Assembly (NCBI GenBank): GCA_037444685.1
Contig: JBBILX010000002.1
Span: 62,001 to 126,000 of the forward strand
Source: UBA964 sp037444685
GTDB lineage: Bacteria; Pseudomonadota; Gammaproteobacteria; Steroidobacterales; Steroidobacteraceae
Direction of reading: 5' to 3'
Length of the DNA stretch: 64,000 nucleotides
Shown: positions 1 through 8,969 of the stretch, piece after piece
Numbering within the stretch: the stretch's first letter is position 1
How the letters are laid out: every line of letters starts with the position of its first letter
The notes under the pieces: model-generated
Told to the model about the DNA's origin: nothing
The model's database searches: none
The model's input: only the letters and a program-made list of their open reading frames with translations
Program-made: the position numbers and the translations under genes

Positions 1-92
1 GCATGCGCACCCACGAAACCGCCCGCGCCCGTCACGACTGCGGTGCGCGCTCTTCTAGAAGCGGCGGTACTTGAGCGTTCCACGAACTGCAT
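1..92 (-). CDS. NAD-dependent epimerase/dehydratase, N-terminal fragment cut by window edge
   Basis: Only about 30 codons lie inside the window; the gene runs off the left edge. On the minus strand the frame reads TAVVTGAGGFVGAH, which carries the GxxGxxG nucleotide-binding motif of extended SDR sugar epimerases and dehydratases. The start used here is an ATG at 92, inside the end of the upstream glycosyltransferase gene; a GTG nearer the motif is possible. The reading frame overlaps the upstream gene by 38 bases. As part of a nonulosonic acid and capsule locus it could be a 4,6-dehydratase, which the neighbouring aminotransferase would need, but the visible part cannot separate dehydratase from epimerase. 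Confidence 0.55.
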   Translation of the reverse strand, partial: MQFVERSSTAASRRARTAVVTGAGGFVGAH

Positions 93-822
93 AGTTCAGG
101 AAGCACCAAACTGAGTCGAGCATCCCAAGTCCTTCGATCTCACGATACGTACGCCAAACCATCGCAGCGGAGCGAATCTTGTTGCGCGACACGGATTTGC
201 CGACCACGCGATACCGCATCAGGTCCTCGCGAAGTCCGTACGCGACGTGCCCGCGGCGCAGGATCTCGAGCCAAGCCGTGAAATCGTCGTAATAGGTCTT
301 CTTCATCCGGAACTCGCCGGCAACCGTCCTGTCGACCATCACAGTGGAGGTGGCGATGGACGTGTCGCACAACAGCTGTCGGTATGTCAGGGATTCCGGC
401 ACTTGTACCCGGTTGCCGATCCGCGAACCATCCTCCGAGATGCGCCGGAACTCGGTATATGAGAGGGCAGCGCTCTTTGCCCGCATGAAAGCGAGCTGGG
501 CCGAAAGCTTGTTCGGCAGCCAGAGGTCGTCGCTATCGAGAAACGCAAGGTATCGACCCGTTGCTGCTTCTAGTGCAGCATTGCGCGCCGCTGCAGGCCC
601 TCCATTCGCCGGCTGACGAATCAACCGGATTCGCGGATCTCGGTCGGCGAAGCTAGAAACGACCGCCACGGTGTCGTCCCGCGAGCAGTCGTCGACGACC
701 AGCATTTCCCAGTGGCGGTGGTCCTGCGCCTGAACTGAACGGATTGTCTCGCCGATGAAGCGCGCCGCGCGCCATGCGGGAGTCACGATGGAGACCAGAT
801 TTTCGTAGGGCTCGCGAGTCAC
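55..822 (-). CDS. Family 2 (GT-A) glycosyltransferase
   Basis: A 255-residue soluble glycosyltransferase, expected to add one sugar to the lipid-linked repeat unit at the cytoplasmic membrane face. The N-terminal SIVTPAW strand, the DDCSRDD nucleotide-binding loop (residues 44-50) and the metal-binding DSDD motif (96-99) are those of GT2 enzymes. There is no membrane segment. The GTG start (820-822) overlaps the TGA of the upstream polymerase gene by four bases, so translation is probably coupled. Donor and acceptor cannot be read from the sequence. Confidence 0.85.
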   Translation of the reverse strand: MTREPYENLVSIVTPAWRAARFIGETIRSVQAQDHRHWEMLVVDDCSRDDTVAVVSSFADRDPRIRLIRQPANGGPAAARNAALEAATGRYLAFLDSDDLWLPNKLSAQLAFMRAKSAALSYTEFRRISEDGSRIGNRVQVPESLTYRQLLCDTSIATSTVMVDRTVAGEFRMKKTYYDDFTAWLEILRRGHVAYGLREDLMRYRVVGKSVSRNKIRSAAMVWRTYREIEGLGMLDSVWCFLNYAVRGTLKYRRF

Positions 823-2216
823 GACTGGAAAGCGCGCCGAGGTGCCCAGAGTACCCAGGGCAGGACTGGTCTCGGCCGACCGTCACTGCCACGCTCAAGC
901 GCGAGGACTGTGAACATGAATGCAACCTTGATCCAGAACGTAATGGCGACGAGATTATTGAGCATGCCCCCAACGTAAGTGACGAAGAACGCGAAAAGGA
1001 CATACAGAACGGCAAAAACGGACAGCAATCGGCCCTCATAGACGGCACGCAGAAACTCCCGAAGCAGCGCGCCCGTCACGACAGCCATCAACGCCACTAG
1101 CAGCCACCCAAGGTAAGGGCCACCGATCTCGAAGGCGATCTCGGGATAACCGCCCGCGAAATTCATACCCTGTTCAATGATGAGCGCTGCGCGCCTCTCG
1201 CCCAACGCGAGAACCATGAGGTACTGGATAGTGCTGTTGCGCTCCGGGTTGATTGCCTCGTCAAAAATGAAGTTAAGCGTATCCGCTGAATCGTACTGCC
1301 CCTCTGCGAACACGCGTTCGTGAGTAAGGAACCACATCTGCTGCGGCTGCACGAGGATCCTCTGCGCGAATGAGAACAAGGCGAGTGCCGGGGCGAGCCC
1401 CCTGACGTTTAGAAAGGAATTGACTAAGGCAAACCCAACCAGTCCGATCACCGAGACCAGACTGATAAATCGCACAGACGACGAGACGCGCACCCTCCGA
1501 ACGATGAGCGTCGCTATCGACGCGAACTTCGGCGCCGGAACGCCTGGCATGTACAAAACGGCCCGAGGCAGCAGGAAATAGGCCGCGAAAGCATAGAAAA
1601 TCGAGAATCGATGCCCTGCCAAAATGCAGTACACGAAGATTAGGCCGAGCAGTAGCACGAAACGCAGATCGGTTTGACCGCCGAGCACACGCGGGTAGAC
1701 GCTGAGCACGCCCAGCATACAGACGAGTAGCGTTCCGAACTCGAAGAACCACCGATGCACCGGTCCCGCGTACTGCTCAGTGTACTCCCATCGCTCCAGC
1801 CCTTCGAACAGCGGAATCACGCCGCCAGAAAGCATGTCCGCGTACAGCAAGCAGACAAGGATGGTCACTGCCCAGAAGCCGCAATCGCCCAGAGTAAACG
1901 CTTCGGACACGCTGCTCTCGCTGCCGATCGCTGCCCCGCGTGATATCGTGCGTGGAGAGAGAAATGCCGACACAATCAGAACAGCAATCACGACGGTCAC
2001 TGCCCAGGCCAAAGTGGCGCCGGTGCCCCCTACCTCGTAATCGAGCTCGATGGCGTAGACAGGACCGAACGCGTCGAGAAAAATACTTGAGATCGTTCTC
2101 AGACCGATCTGGAAGAAAATGAAGAAGAAGGCTAGCGCGAGGATTGGCCGCGAACGGACGTACGTCCACAGCCAAGCGAGCAGTAGAGCGCCGCTTACTG
2201 CACCAAGCACGTCCAT
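819..2216 (-). CDS. Wzy-like O-antigen/capsule polymerase (polytopic membrane protein)
   Basis: A 465-residue, very hydrophobic protein with about ten to twelve predicted membrane segments and a longer polar loop near the middle to C-terminal half, the usual shape of Wzy-type polymerases that join repeat units in the periplasm. Sequence motifs are weak in this family, so the call rests on topology, length and context: a glycosyltransferase follows and a Wzx-like flippase lies a few genes away on the same strand. ATG start at 2216, one base after the upstream stop. A generic O-antigen-ligase-like protein is the main alternative. Confidence 0.65.
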   Translation of the reverse strand: MDVLGAVSGALLLAWLWTYVRSRPILALAFFFIFFQIGLRTISSIFLDAFGPVYAIELDYEVGGTGATLAWAVTVVIAVLIVSAFLSPRTISRGAAIGSESSVSEAFTLGDCGFWAVTILVCLLYADMLSGGVIPLFEGLERWEYTEQYAGPVHRWFFEFGTLLVCMLGVLSVYPRVLGGQTDLRFVLLLGLIFVYCILAGHRFSIFYAFAAYFLLPRAVLYMPGVPAPKFASIATLIVRRVRVSSSVRFISLVSVIGLVGFALVNSFLNVRGLAPALALFSFAQRILVQPQQMWFLTHERVFAEGQYDSADTLNFIFDEAINPERNSTIQYLMVLALGERRAALIIEQGMNFAGGYPEIAFEIGGPYLGWLLVALMAVVTGALLREFLRAVYEGRLLSVFAVLYVLFAFFVTYVGGMLNNLVAITFWIKVAFMFTVLALERGSDGRPRPVLPWVLWAPRRAFQS

Positions 2217-2217
2217 C

Positions 2218-3591
2218 TCACTCTACTTCCGGAGCGCCCGCGCCGATCGCGAACAGCAGTGAATCCGCAAATCGGCGCACGTTCTCTTCGTCGCAAACAT
2301 ACAGTTCTCCGGGCTGGGACGTCTGCCAAACCAGCTGGAAATAGCGCGAAACGACTTCGGCGCCAGCCACGGGGCTCGGATTTGCCACTGCCTCGACCAA
2401 TCTTGTTCGAAGAGCGGACAGAGATTCGACCCGCTCAACGATCGGCGCGTCGGAATAAAACGCGTCGCCCAGCACCAGGACGCGTTTTCCAAGTAGAGCA
2501 GCCTCGGCACCAGATTTCGAATTGACAGAGACCACGACATCGGCTGCCCGGAGCACCTCGTAGTTGTTCGTCTCGGGCGGGATGACGACCACATTGTCAT
2601 GCATTCGCAGCAGCGCCCGCAGTCGCGCTGCATCCAATGCCCCTATCATCGCCGGATGCTCCTTGATGGCGACACGATGCGTCGCAGGAACGGTCCGCGC
2701 CAGGTAGTCGACCAGCGAGATTTGGTCAAGGTACTCACCCGAGCGGAGCGTCAGCGCCATGTCACCCGGAACATGGAGGGGGTAGTACACGAACGGACCA
2801 ACGTCGACCAATGGAGTGTAGAGACCACGCATAGCAATGCTGTTGCGAACCATGGTCAGATGAGTCCATGCATGCCGTCCGATGTGACCAAACTCCATGT
2901 GCTGACGCCGGACATATTTTGCCAGGAGCTTCTCGACGAGCCGTCGCGCGTTCCTGACGTTGAGCACCTTTCGTGCGGCTGACCGATACTGATGCCGATC
3001 CTTGATCGGCACGACGATGGACTGTTTTCTGATTGTTTCCGCTAAGTACTGCTCCACTTCCTTGCTCACGTCCACCGGAAGCGGGCCAGACACGCTGGGC
3101 GCCGCGAAGGTGTTCTTGTAGAAGAACAGGCGCCCCCTGAAGAAGGCAGGCTCAATGAACCAGTTGTCAACGCCCCGAGCGCGGGCAGAGAAGAAACTCG
3201 CAATCACCGACAGGAATCCGCCCACCTCTTGGACCATGACGACTTCGCCCTCGGTTAGCAGTTTATCCAGCGCCTGGTCAACCAAGTCGCGGTAAGCACC
3301 GAGCCGGTTTAGCAAACGGCGCCGATCCCGTTCGCCGAACACGAAGCGCTCGTGAGAAAGCCAGTAGTTCAGGCTCTCCAGGTCTGTAGAAGGCGGATCG
3401 GCCTCGTACCGGATCTGCGGGGGACCAAATACCCGGATTCCAGCCTCCTCGAGCAGCAGTGTGCTAGGGTCGTCGAAGGACAGAACCGCCACAGAGAAGC
3501 CGCGGCGACCGAGATCGCGTGCCACGGCGATCCAGAACTCTGTCTGGTAGCGGGCCAGCGAAGTTACGATGATCGTCGGCCTTCCGCTCAT
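2218..3591 (-). CDS. Capsule polysaccharide biosynthesis protein (Capsule_synth/KpsS-KpsC-like GT-B fold)
   Basis: About 457 residues. The C-terminal half carries the pattern of the capsule polysaccharide synthesis/export family (PF05159 type): a VYYPLHVPGD segment, then IKEHP, a NNYEVLRAADVVVSVNS stretch and a SGAEAALLGKRVLVLGD stretch, resembling the nucleotide-sugar-binding half of a GT-B enzyme. The start is placed at ATG 3591 because it overlaps the TGA of the upstream gene in an ATGA arrangement; a longer in-frame start at 3669 lies deep inside that gene and adds no conserved sequence. KpsS and KpsC relatives make the Kdo linker of ABC-dependent capsules, so finding one in a Wzx/Wzy locus is unusual. 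The acceptor is unknown. Confidence 0.7.
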   Translation of the reverse strand: MSGRPTIIVTSLARYQTEFWIAVARDLGRRGFSVAVLSFDDPSTLLLEEAGIRVFGPPQIRYEADPPSTDLESLNYWLSHERFVFGERDRRRLLNRLGAYRDLVDQALDKLLTEGEVVMVQEVGGFLSVIASFFSARARGVDNWFIEPAFFRGRLFFYKNTFAAPSVSGPLPVDVSKEVEQYLAETIRKQSIVVPIKDRHQYRSAARKVLNVRNARRLVEKLLAKYVRRQHMEFGHIGRHAWTHLTMVRNSIAMRGLYTPLVDVGPFVYYPLHVPGDMALTLRSGEYLDQISLVDYLARTVPATHRVAIKEHPAMIGALDAARLRALLRMHDNVVVIPPETNNYEVLRAADVVVSVNSKSGAEAALLGKRVLVLGDAFYSDAPIVERVESLSALRTRLVEAVANPSPVAGAEVVSRYFQLVWQTSQPGELYVCDEENVRRFADSLLFAIGAGAPEVE

Positions 3592-4985
3592 GGCGATGAA
3601 CCGCCCGATGGGTCCACCGAGATCGACGCCAGCGCGGCCCCAGTCCACGGATGCCGCGCGTACTGACACTGCGGGACAGGCACTCCTTCATGGTTAGTCA
3701 CGCGGTCAAGCAGGAGCCGCACGGCCTTGACGTCTAGACGCTTCTCGCGCCGGACCTGGTTGAACGCACCGCGCGCCGCAGAGCTCAGAGCGGACCCCAT
3801 GGCATTCGCCGCGATTGCCTGAAGACGCTGCGAGACGCGCGACCTGCGTCGACTGCTGCGAAGCGACCAGGCGACGCTCGGCCTTGGCCCCCTGAATGTA
3901 CCGAGATCTGCCACGAGGGCGTTCACGATTCGATCGGCGGCTGCGCCATCATTGTCGTAGAACCATGGCCAAATGTGTTCAGCGTAATTCGCCTCGAACG
4001 GAAAACTCTGTGCCGCACGCTCGGAATGCTCGATACACTCGAATAGATGCTCGGCGGAACGCGTTTGAAGGCTGATCCTGCTCGGGAGCGGGCCGTGTCG
4101 CGACATCAGCGGAGTGTTCAGGAACTCGAGCGACAGCGGCACACGGCGCAGCATCGTCGCCTCGATCGACGTGCCGCAGTTGAGATGCACGACACAACGG
4201 GAGTTTCGGATTACGTTCATCACGCTCCCGCGTCCGTCGACGACCACGTTCGTCAATCCCTCGAAAGCCTCCTCATAGGTCCTCGACCGCTCGAAAGGAT
4301 GAGGACGAACCACGATGGTCGTCCCCTTGAAGCGGGCGGCAGCGGCCCGCACTGTCACGAGGTACTCCGCCAAGATCCACCGCAAGTCAACCAGCATCTG
4401 ATCCACGTAGTCCCTGTCCCATCCTGCAGCTACGAGGGCATTGCGCTCATCCTCGGGCGATCGGACGAAGAGCGGATTCACCAGCGGAAAATTGGCATTC
4501 ACCAAGACATAGTCGGTGCGGTCGAAATCCAGCAGCTGCCACCAGCGCGGACTCGCGAAGTCAAACCGGGGACAGCCGGTAACGTGCAGGCGATCGGCCG
4601 GCAGCCCGGAAAGACGAACAAAGGCTTCGCGCAACGTTGAGCCCCAGAACAAGTAACCGGCGAGAAGTTCGCTGAATCCGCTGCTGCGGACAAAACGGGC
4701 TAGCTTCTCCGGCGAATTGGCGCCGGTCTCGGTGAGGACGCCGCCCTCGGTGTCGAGCACGTAGACCGGCAGACCGAGCGCACGATAGCCCGCGACCAGT
4801 TCGATGTTTGCGGGCCGTGCGAAATTGACGATCAGCGCATCGAGCCCGAGCAACGGGACATCTACGGCCTGTTCATACAGCGGGATGATGGACGACCTGT
4901 ACCCGCGGCGGGCTAGTGCGGCAGCAGTCATGACGGCACCCGCGAGATCACGCTTCGGGTGGTCGGTGATGATTCCTACGTGCAC
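3588..4985 (-). CDS. Surface carbohydrate biosynthesis protein, GT-B/2-epimerase-like
   Basis: A 465-residue protein beginning MHVGIITDHPKRD. It has an N-terminal Rossmann-like half (YRALGLPVYVLDTEGG), a central PRFDF segment, and a C-terminal half with VVRPHPFERS and a LNCGTSIEATM segment. This arrangement is typical of surface carbohydrate biosynthesis proteins related to GT-B transferases and UDP-GlcNAc 2-epimerases. The C-terminal 100 residues are basic and less conserved. The GTG start lies one base after the upstream stop, and the end overlaps the next gene by four bases. Exact activity is not assignable; a glycosyl- or glycerophosphotransferase is likely. Confidence 0.65.
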   Translation of the reverse strand: MHVGIITDHPKRDLAGAVMTAAALARRGYRSSIIPLYEQAVDVPLLGLDALIVNFARPANIELVAGYRALGLPVYVLDTEGGVLTETGANSPEKLARFVRSSGFSELLAGYLFWGSTLREAFVRLSGLPADRLHVTGCPRFDFASPRWWQLLDFDRTDYVLVNANFPLVNPLFVRSPEDERNALVAAGWDRDYVDQMLVDLRWILAEYLVTVRAAAARFKGTTIVVRPHPFERSRTYEEAFEGLTNVVVDGRGSVMNVIRNSRCVVHLNCGTSIEATMLRRVPLSLEFLNTPLMSRHGPLPSRISLQTRSAEHLFECIEHSERAAQSFPFEANYAEHIWPWFYDNDGAAADRIVNALVADLGTFRGPRPSVAWSLRSSRRRSRVSQRLQAIAANAMGSALSSAARGAFNQVRREKRLDVKAVRLLLDRVTNHEGVPVPQCQYARHPWTGAALASISVDPSGGSSP

Positions 4986-4986
4986 T

Positions 4987-5892
4987 TCAGGCTGGCTTGC
5001 GCGGGGGTCCGCTAGGAGTCAACACGGTGCGGGTAAGTTCGTCGACTTCCGCGCCAACCCTGAAGCGTGCTGGCGGCTCGGGGTATAGGCGCGGATACTG
5101 AATGAACGTCGCAGTATACAGCAAGCGCGAGTGCCCGGGCGCCATGCGGCTCCCCATATGAAGGCAGCGGGAGGTCTCCACTGCAAATACGGACAGCCGC
5201 CTCCCGGTGATGGCAACTGGGCGCACCGCCCCGCCCCTCAGAACCACGGCGTCCTCGACGTGCGTGCGTCTGGTGAATCTCTGCCGATCGGAAACCGGCC
5301 CTGGTATGAGCGTGAATGGTCCGTCTGCCTCCGAATCCACGTCAGTCAGGTAGCTGAACAGCTTGATGGTCCTGACGTCGTCGTAGTCGCGGTGCCAGAG
5401 CTGCGAGTACTTTAGGCCCGGATCCGAATCGGAAGAAAGGGTAAGCAGCACATCCGACAACTGGGGCACTTCGCCGAGCGCATGCGCGATCACCGCGAGT
5501 ATCTGAGGCTGCAGAGCGAACCTGACCAGCGGATTGTCCAGGTCGAATTGCCCGTCCCGGACATCCTCGTCAGAGAGCCGAACCCAGAAGCTTTTGTGCA
5601 TACTCGCCTGCTTCAGCGCCAGGTCGGCAACCCGCTCGAGCTTGCGTGTGCCGTGCTGGTCTAAGGCCTCGAGAATTTCCGGTTCGCACAAAGTGTCCAG
5701 CATCACATAACCGTCGCTGCCGAGCCGCCGGGCACAAGCGATGACCTCCGCGTCCGCGGGGAGGGACGCCAGCAGATCCTGACGGCGCATGCAGGCACTC
5801 CTGTAAACAAGCCGGGCAACGCCCTTCAACGCGCCTGCAAACGGCGTGCGGTGGAGATGCCACAGCAGCCGTACGTGCATTGGAACGTGCAT
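4987..5892 (-). CDS. Phytanoyl-CoA dioxygenase (PhyH) family 2-oxoglutarate/Fe(II) oxygenase
   Basis: 301 residues with the iron-binding pattern of PhyH-type dioxygenases: H167 and D169 in LWHRDYDD, and distal H245 in CLHMGSR, with downstream arginines suited to 2-oxoglutarate. The segment GPFTLIPG before the distal histidine is also typical. It sits inside the polysaccharide operon, so a plausible substrate is a sugar, a lipid-linked glycan or an amino/fatty acid decoration; this is inference. ATG at 5892 has a GAGG Shine-Dalgarno ten bases upstream. A second in-frame ATG at 5880 arises from a 12-base tandem duplication. Confidence 0.75.
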   Translation of the reverse strand: MHVPMHVRLLWHLHRTPFAGALKGVARLVYRSACMRRQDLLASLPADAEVIACARRLGSDGYVMLDTLCEPEILEALDQHGTRKLERVADLALKQASMHKSFWVRLSDEDVRDGQFDLDNPLVRFALQPQILAVIAHALGEVPQLSDVLLTLSSDSDPGLKYSQLWHRDYDDVRTIKLFSYLTDVDSEADGPFTLIPGPVSDRQRFTRRTHVEDAVVLRGGAVRPVAITGRRLSVFAVETSRCLHMGSRMAPGHSRLLYTATFIQYPRLYPEPPARFRVGAEVDELTRTVLTPSGPPRKPA

Positions 5893-5897
5893 TGGAA
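5874..5897. repeat. 12-bp tandem duplication at the start of the dioxygenase gene
   Basis: The unit cgtgcattggaa occurs twice head to tail (5874-5885 and 5886-5897). On the minus strand it duplicates the start codon context, giving an N-terminus that reads MHVPMHV and two in-frame ATGs. It probably arose by replication slippage and does not change the frame. Confidence 0.8.
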
Positions 5898-5948
5898 CAT
5901 TACCTCACGATTGCGCAGGGATGCGGGACACTCTCAATCAGCGGTCAG

Positions 5949-7037
5949 CTAACTCAGCCACTGCAGCATGTGCTGCCACACCGTCATGGAGTAGCTTTCG
6001 AATGCCCACCAGAACCTAGGGGCAACAACGTTCGACCCAGCCAGCGCCACCGCCACGGCCGCAGCGGCATTCACGCTGCTGGGCATATAGGTCTGCAAGT
6101 AAATGAGCACCTAGAAGCGTTCAAGATAGAGCGAATACGGGTAGTCCAACAACAATCTGACCATTCCGAGCGGCCCTGACCCGAAGTTACCCTCCACGGT
6201 ACGCAGATCGGACGCGATGAGAACGTAGCCGAAGCAGATCACGGACACCGGCGCATACAAATCTTACCCGGAACGTAGCCATACCTCGACGGCTGCCGTT
6301 AGCAACTGCGTAGCTGCGAAGAACTGACAGCCGAGACGCCTGAGATGCGTTGCAGCCAGTGCCACCCGCATGCCAACCGGCCAAGCAAGCACGCGTCCGG
6401 ATGCCGTGCTTAACGACACAAGGATCGGCGCGAGCGCGAACAGCAACCGTAACGCGTAGAGCCCGATATACCTGTCGCGCGCGAGCACTAAGGCAAACAA
6501 CCCGAAGGCCACGTACAGCCACCACTCCCGTAAGACCGTTCAGAGCGGATCAGCAGACCCGATCGGACTCGCGGCGAGTCAGTCAATGTTGAGCTCCTCC
6601 CCTGCAACGGACTGGGGAGGATGATTGAACATTATCAGGAGGTTGCTCACTCCGGTCCAGGCATCCAGCCGCAGCTCGGTGAATCGGTTGAACGGCCCGG
6701 GTCGCAGAAGCAGCGTTTCGCACGATCACATGATCAGGGCAGTTCGCACGTACGGCACAAATATGCTCGTTGCACGGTTGACTATCAAATGCTCCAGGCC
6801 GAACTGTGGCGCTGCCATCTCACCCGAGACCGCGTTAGTCACCATATAGCCGGAACGCGCAAAGAACACCACGACGCCGAGATTCTGCACGTACGGCACA
6901 GTGCGAGCTGCCTCCAGAAAGCCGTCCGCGCGCTCCACCATGAAGATCGATGGCAGGAAGATGGTCAGCGCGTGACCGATCAGGACGGCCTGAGACGAGG
7001 CCGCACGCAGCCAGTCGAAGTACCCGAGCTTCACCAC
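5949..7037 (-). pseudogene. Acyltransferase_3 (OafA-like) O-acyltransferase, decayed by in-frame stops
   Basis: Reading one continuous minus-strand frame gives a full-length (about 360-codon) membrane acyltransferase. The N-terminus has YFDWLRAASSQAVLIGHAL and GVVVFFARSGYMVT, the hallmark of acyltransferase family 3. Several hydrophobic segments follow, including WWLYVAFGLFALVLA. The C-terminus has LDYPYSLYLE and RFWWAFESYSM, matching the YSLYL and aromatic-FE signatures. Five stops interrupt the frame: TGA at 6726, 6579 and 6540, TAA at 6264 and TAG at 6111; the final stop is at 5949. No frameshift is needed. GTG codons at 7037 or 7034 are the likely old start. Loss would remove an O-acyl decoration from the surface glycan. 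Confidence 0.75.
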
Positions 7038-7116
7038 CTTCGGAGTCCCTCGACCGCTCCAGCGCAGGAAACGGGATCTGCCACTGAACGGCAGCCGCGG
7101 ACCGCCGCTCTCGCCT

Positions 7117-8628
7117 TCATGCGCGCTGACGGAGAAGCGCCGCCGCCGTCCGCAGGGCAACTGCGCGTGTCTGGCGCGTCATTCCCGTTGCCATGTAAGC
7201 GCCGGTAGCGGCGAGCCATGCCGCGGCCATGAACGAAAGACCCCGGAACAGGCCGGTCTGACCCGCATCGGCCCTTGAGTACTGTTCGAGCCAGGAAACG
7301 AACACGCACACCACGATAGCCCCGAGCATCCCGACCACAGGCCTCAGCGTCACGCGAGATGGGACATCTCGCAACGCTGAGAACCGCCATCGCGCGCCGA
7401 GGCCCACAGCGCCGGCGGCGCACAACGCGACCGCGAAGGCATTGGCGTCGAGCCAAGGCAGAAAGCCGATGCCGACTGAAATCAGGGTCGCGAGTTGCAT
7501 CACGGACGCGATGCCCATGGTCCGCAAGTAATCACGGCTGATCGAAAGCATAGAGTCTCGGACCTGGTCGCAAGCGATCGTCACAGGCCAGGCCATCATG
7601 ATTGCGAAGAAAAACCAGTCCCGAGCGATTTCGGTGCCGAGCCAGGCACTCAGCACGAACTCGCCGAATGCAGCCAGCACGACGAGACCGGGCACCAGCG
7701 CCACCCCCAGCGCCGCAGTTGCCTCCGAGCAGCGCGCCCAGAATTCGGCCCGCGACAGACTTACGGACAATCGCGCCGCCGCAGGCGGGATTGCCGACGT
7801 GGCAACACCCAGCAACGACTTGGCGAGGTAGGGGATACGGCTCAAGGCGTCAAACAAACCGACCGCCGAGGCGCCGCTGACGATGCCGAGTATCAGCGGC
7901 GGAACGTATCGCAGGCCAAGCCCGACGCTCTTGTTGAACATCACAGTGAGGCCGTACGCGAGCATCTCTCGGGTGGTACCACTGACGACCGGTTGCGGGT
8001 CACTCATGCGCGTGCGCACGTGCCAGGCCAGCGCAACCCCGCGGAGAACGCAAAGCACGAGATAGACCAGGATCAGCGCCTGCGCAGCTGCAACGGGACC
8101 TTTCATCAGCCAGACTGCAAGACCGAATACGACGTTAAACACTATGTCGCTCGCCCTGAGCCAGGCGAACTCCTCCAGCCCTTTCAGCCAGCCCTCGATG
8201 ACTGACACCGGGTACAGCCAGACCAGAGCGATTCCGGTCCACTGGAGAGCGACGGAGAACTGGGCCGCGCTTGTCTGGTCCAGCTCAAGCACCGAGATGC
8301 TGATGGTGTCCGCAAAGGACCAGAGGCAGCATCCGAGTGCAATGCCGATGCTGCAGGATATTGCTATTGCCACCCGGACGCTGCGCCAAGACGTGGTACC
8401 GCGGTGCCGAGAGCGATCGATTGCGGTCATCCGCATGATTGCCTCGGGTAGACCCAGATCGAAAAGCGCGCCCAGAGCCGACGGGAGAATCATGCGCGAG
8501 AGGGCGACGAGACCGAAGACCTCTATCCCAAAGCGACCAATGATCAGCGGCGCAACAAGCAGCCCAACGATGGAGGCGACGCCGAAAGACGCAAGGTTAA
8601 GGACCGAATTGCGGGCTACCGTAGCCAT
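7117..8628 (-). CDS. Wzx-type polysaccharide flippase (MATE/MOP superfamily)
   Basis: 503 residues with about twelve to fourteen hydrophobic segments spread over the whole length. It starts with NSVLNLASFGVASIVGLLVAPLIIGRFG (broken here as NSVLNLASFG ... APLIIGRFG), the usual N-terminus of O-antigen and capsule repeat-unit flippases. Its role is to move undecaprenyl-linked repeat units across the inner membrane. ATG start at 8628. It ends just upstream of the acyltransferase pseudogene and heads the 1-8.6 kb minus-strand transcript; the 341-base region before it is the only sizeable gap and may hold the promoter. Confidence 0.85.
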   Translation of the reverse strand: MATVARNSVLNLASFGVASIVGLLVAPLIIGRFGIEVFGLVALSRMILPSALGALFDLGLPEAIMRMTAIDRSRHRGTTSWRSVRVAIAISCSIGIALGCCLWSFADTISISVLELDQTSAAQFSVALQWTGIALVWLYPVSVIEGWLKGLEEFAWLRASDIVFNVVFGLAVWLMKGPVAAAQALILVYLVLCVLRGVALAWHVRTRMSDPQPVVSGTTREMLAYGLTVMFNKSVGLGLRYVPPLILGIVSGASAVGLFDALSRIPYLAKSLLGVATSAIPPAAARLSVSLSRAEFWARCSEATAALGVALVPGLVVLAAFGEFVLSAWLGTEIARDWFFFAIMMAWPVTIACDQVRDSMLSISRDYLRTMGIASVMQLATLISVGIGFLPWLDANAFAVALCAAGAVGLGARWRFSALRDVPSRVTLRPVVGMLGAIVVCVFVSWLEQYSRADAGQTGLFRGLSFMAAAWLAATGAYMATGMTRQTRAVALRTAAALLRQRA

Positions 8629-8969
8629 CGCACGCGGACGGTTTTGCCGCTCTATCCGTCACGTCATCACGATGAGCGGCAACGTTCCGAGACCGCCCGG
8701 ACGTAGCGACAGCCTATGTTGTAGTAACGTCGACGCGAGCCCCATGTACAAAGCATTCCCGTCATGAGCAGATCCATCGCCCGCGTAGGAAAACACGCAA
8801 TCTTCACGAGCTGCCACACCGGCAAACCTCCGTTCCGAATCGCCTGCCCGCGTGCACGTCCACGCCGATCGGCGTAACGACTCTAATCCCGAACGCGACG
8901 AGCGGCGACGCCGCCCGCATCACTTGCGCATCTCTCACCGGCTACTCCCCTGTGCACCGCTGCGCGACG
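8629..8969. other. Non-coding stretch between flippase and nonulosonic acid operon
   Basis: This 341-base stretch has no reading frame that resembles a known protein on either strand. Minus-strand frames are broken by several stops. It could carry the promoter for the flippase transcript and the end of the preceding operon. I see no clear -35/-10 pair and no strong hairpin with a T run. Confidence 0.5.

Noticed and set aside
5949..7037. Stop-codon recoding as the cause of the acyltransferase stops
   Set aside because: All three stop codons occur inside it, and neighbouring genes use TGA and TAG as normal ends, so decay is simpler.
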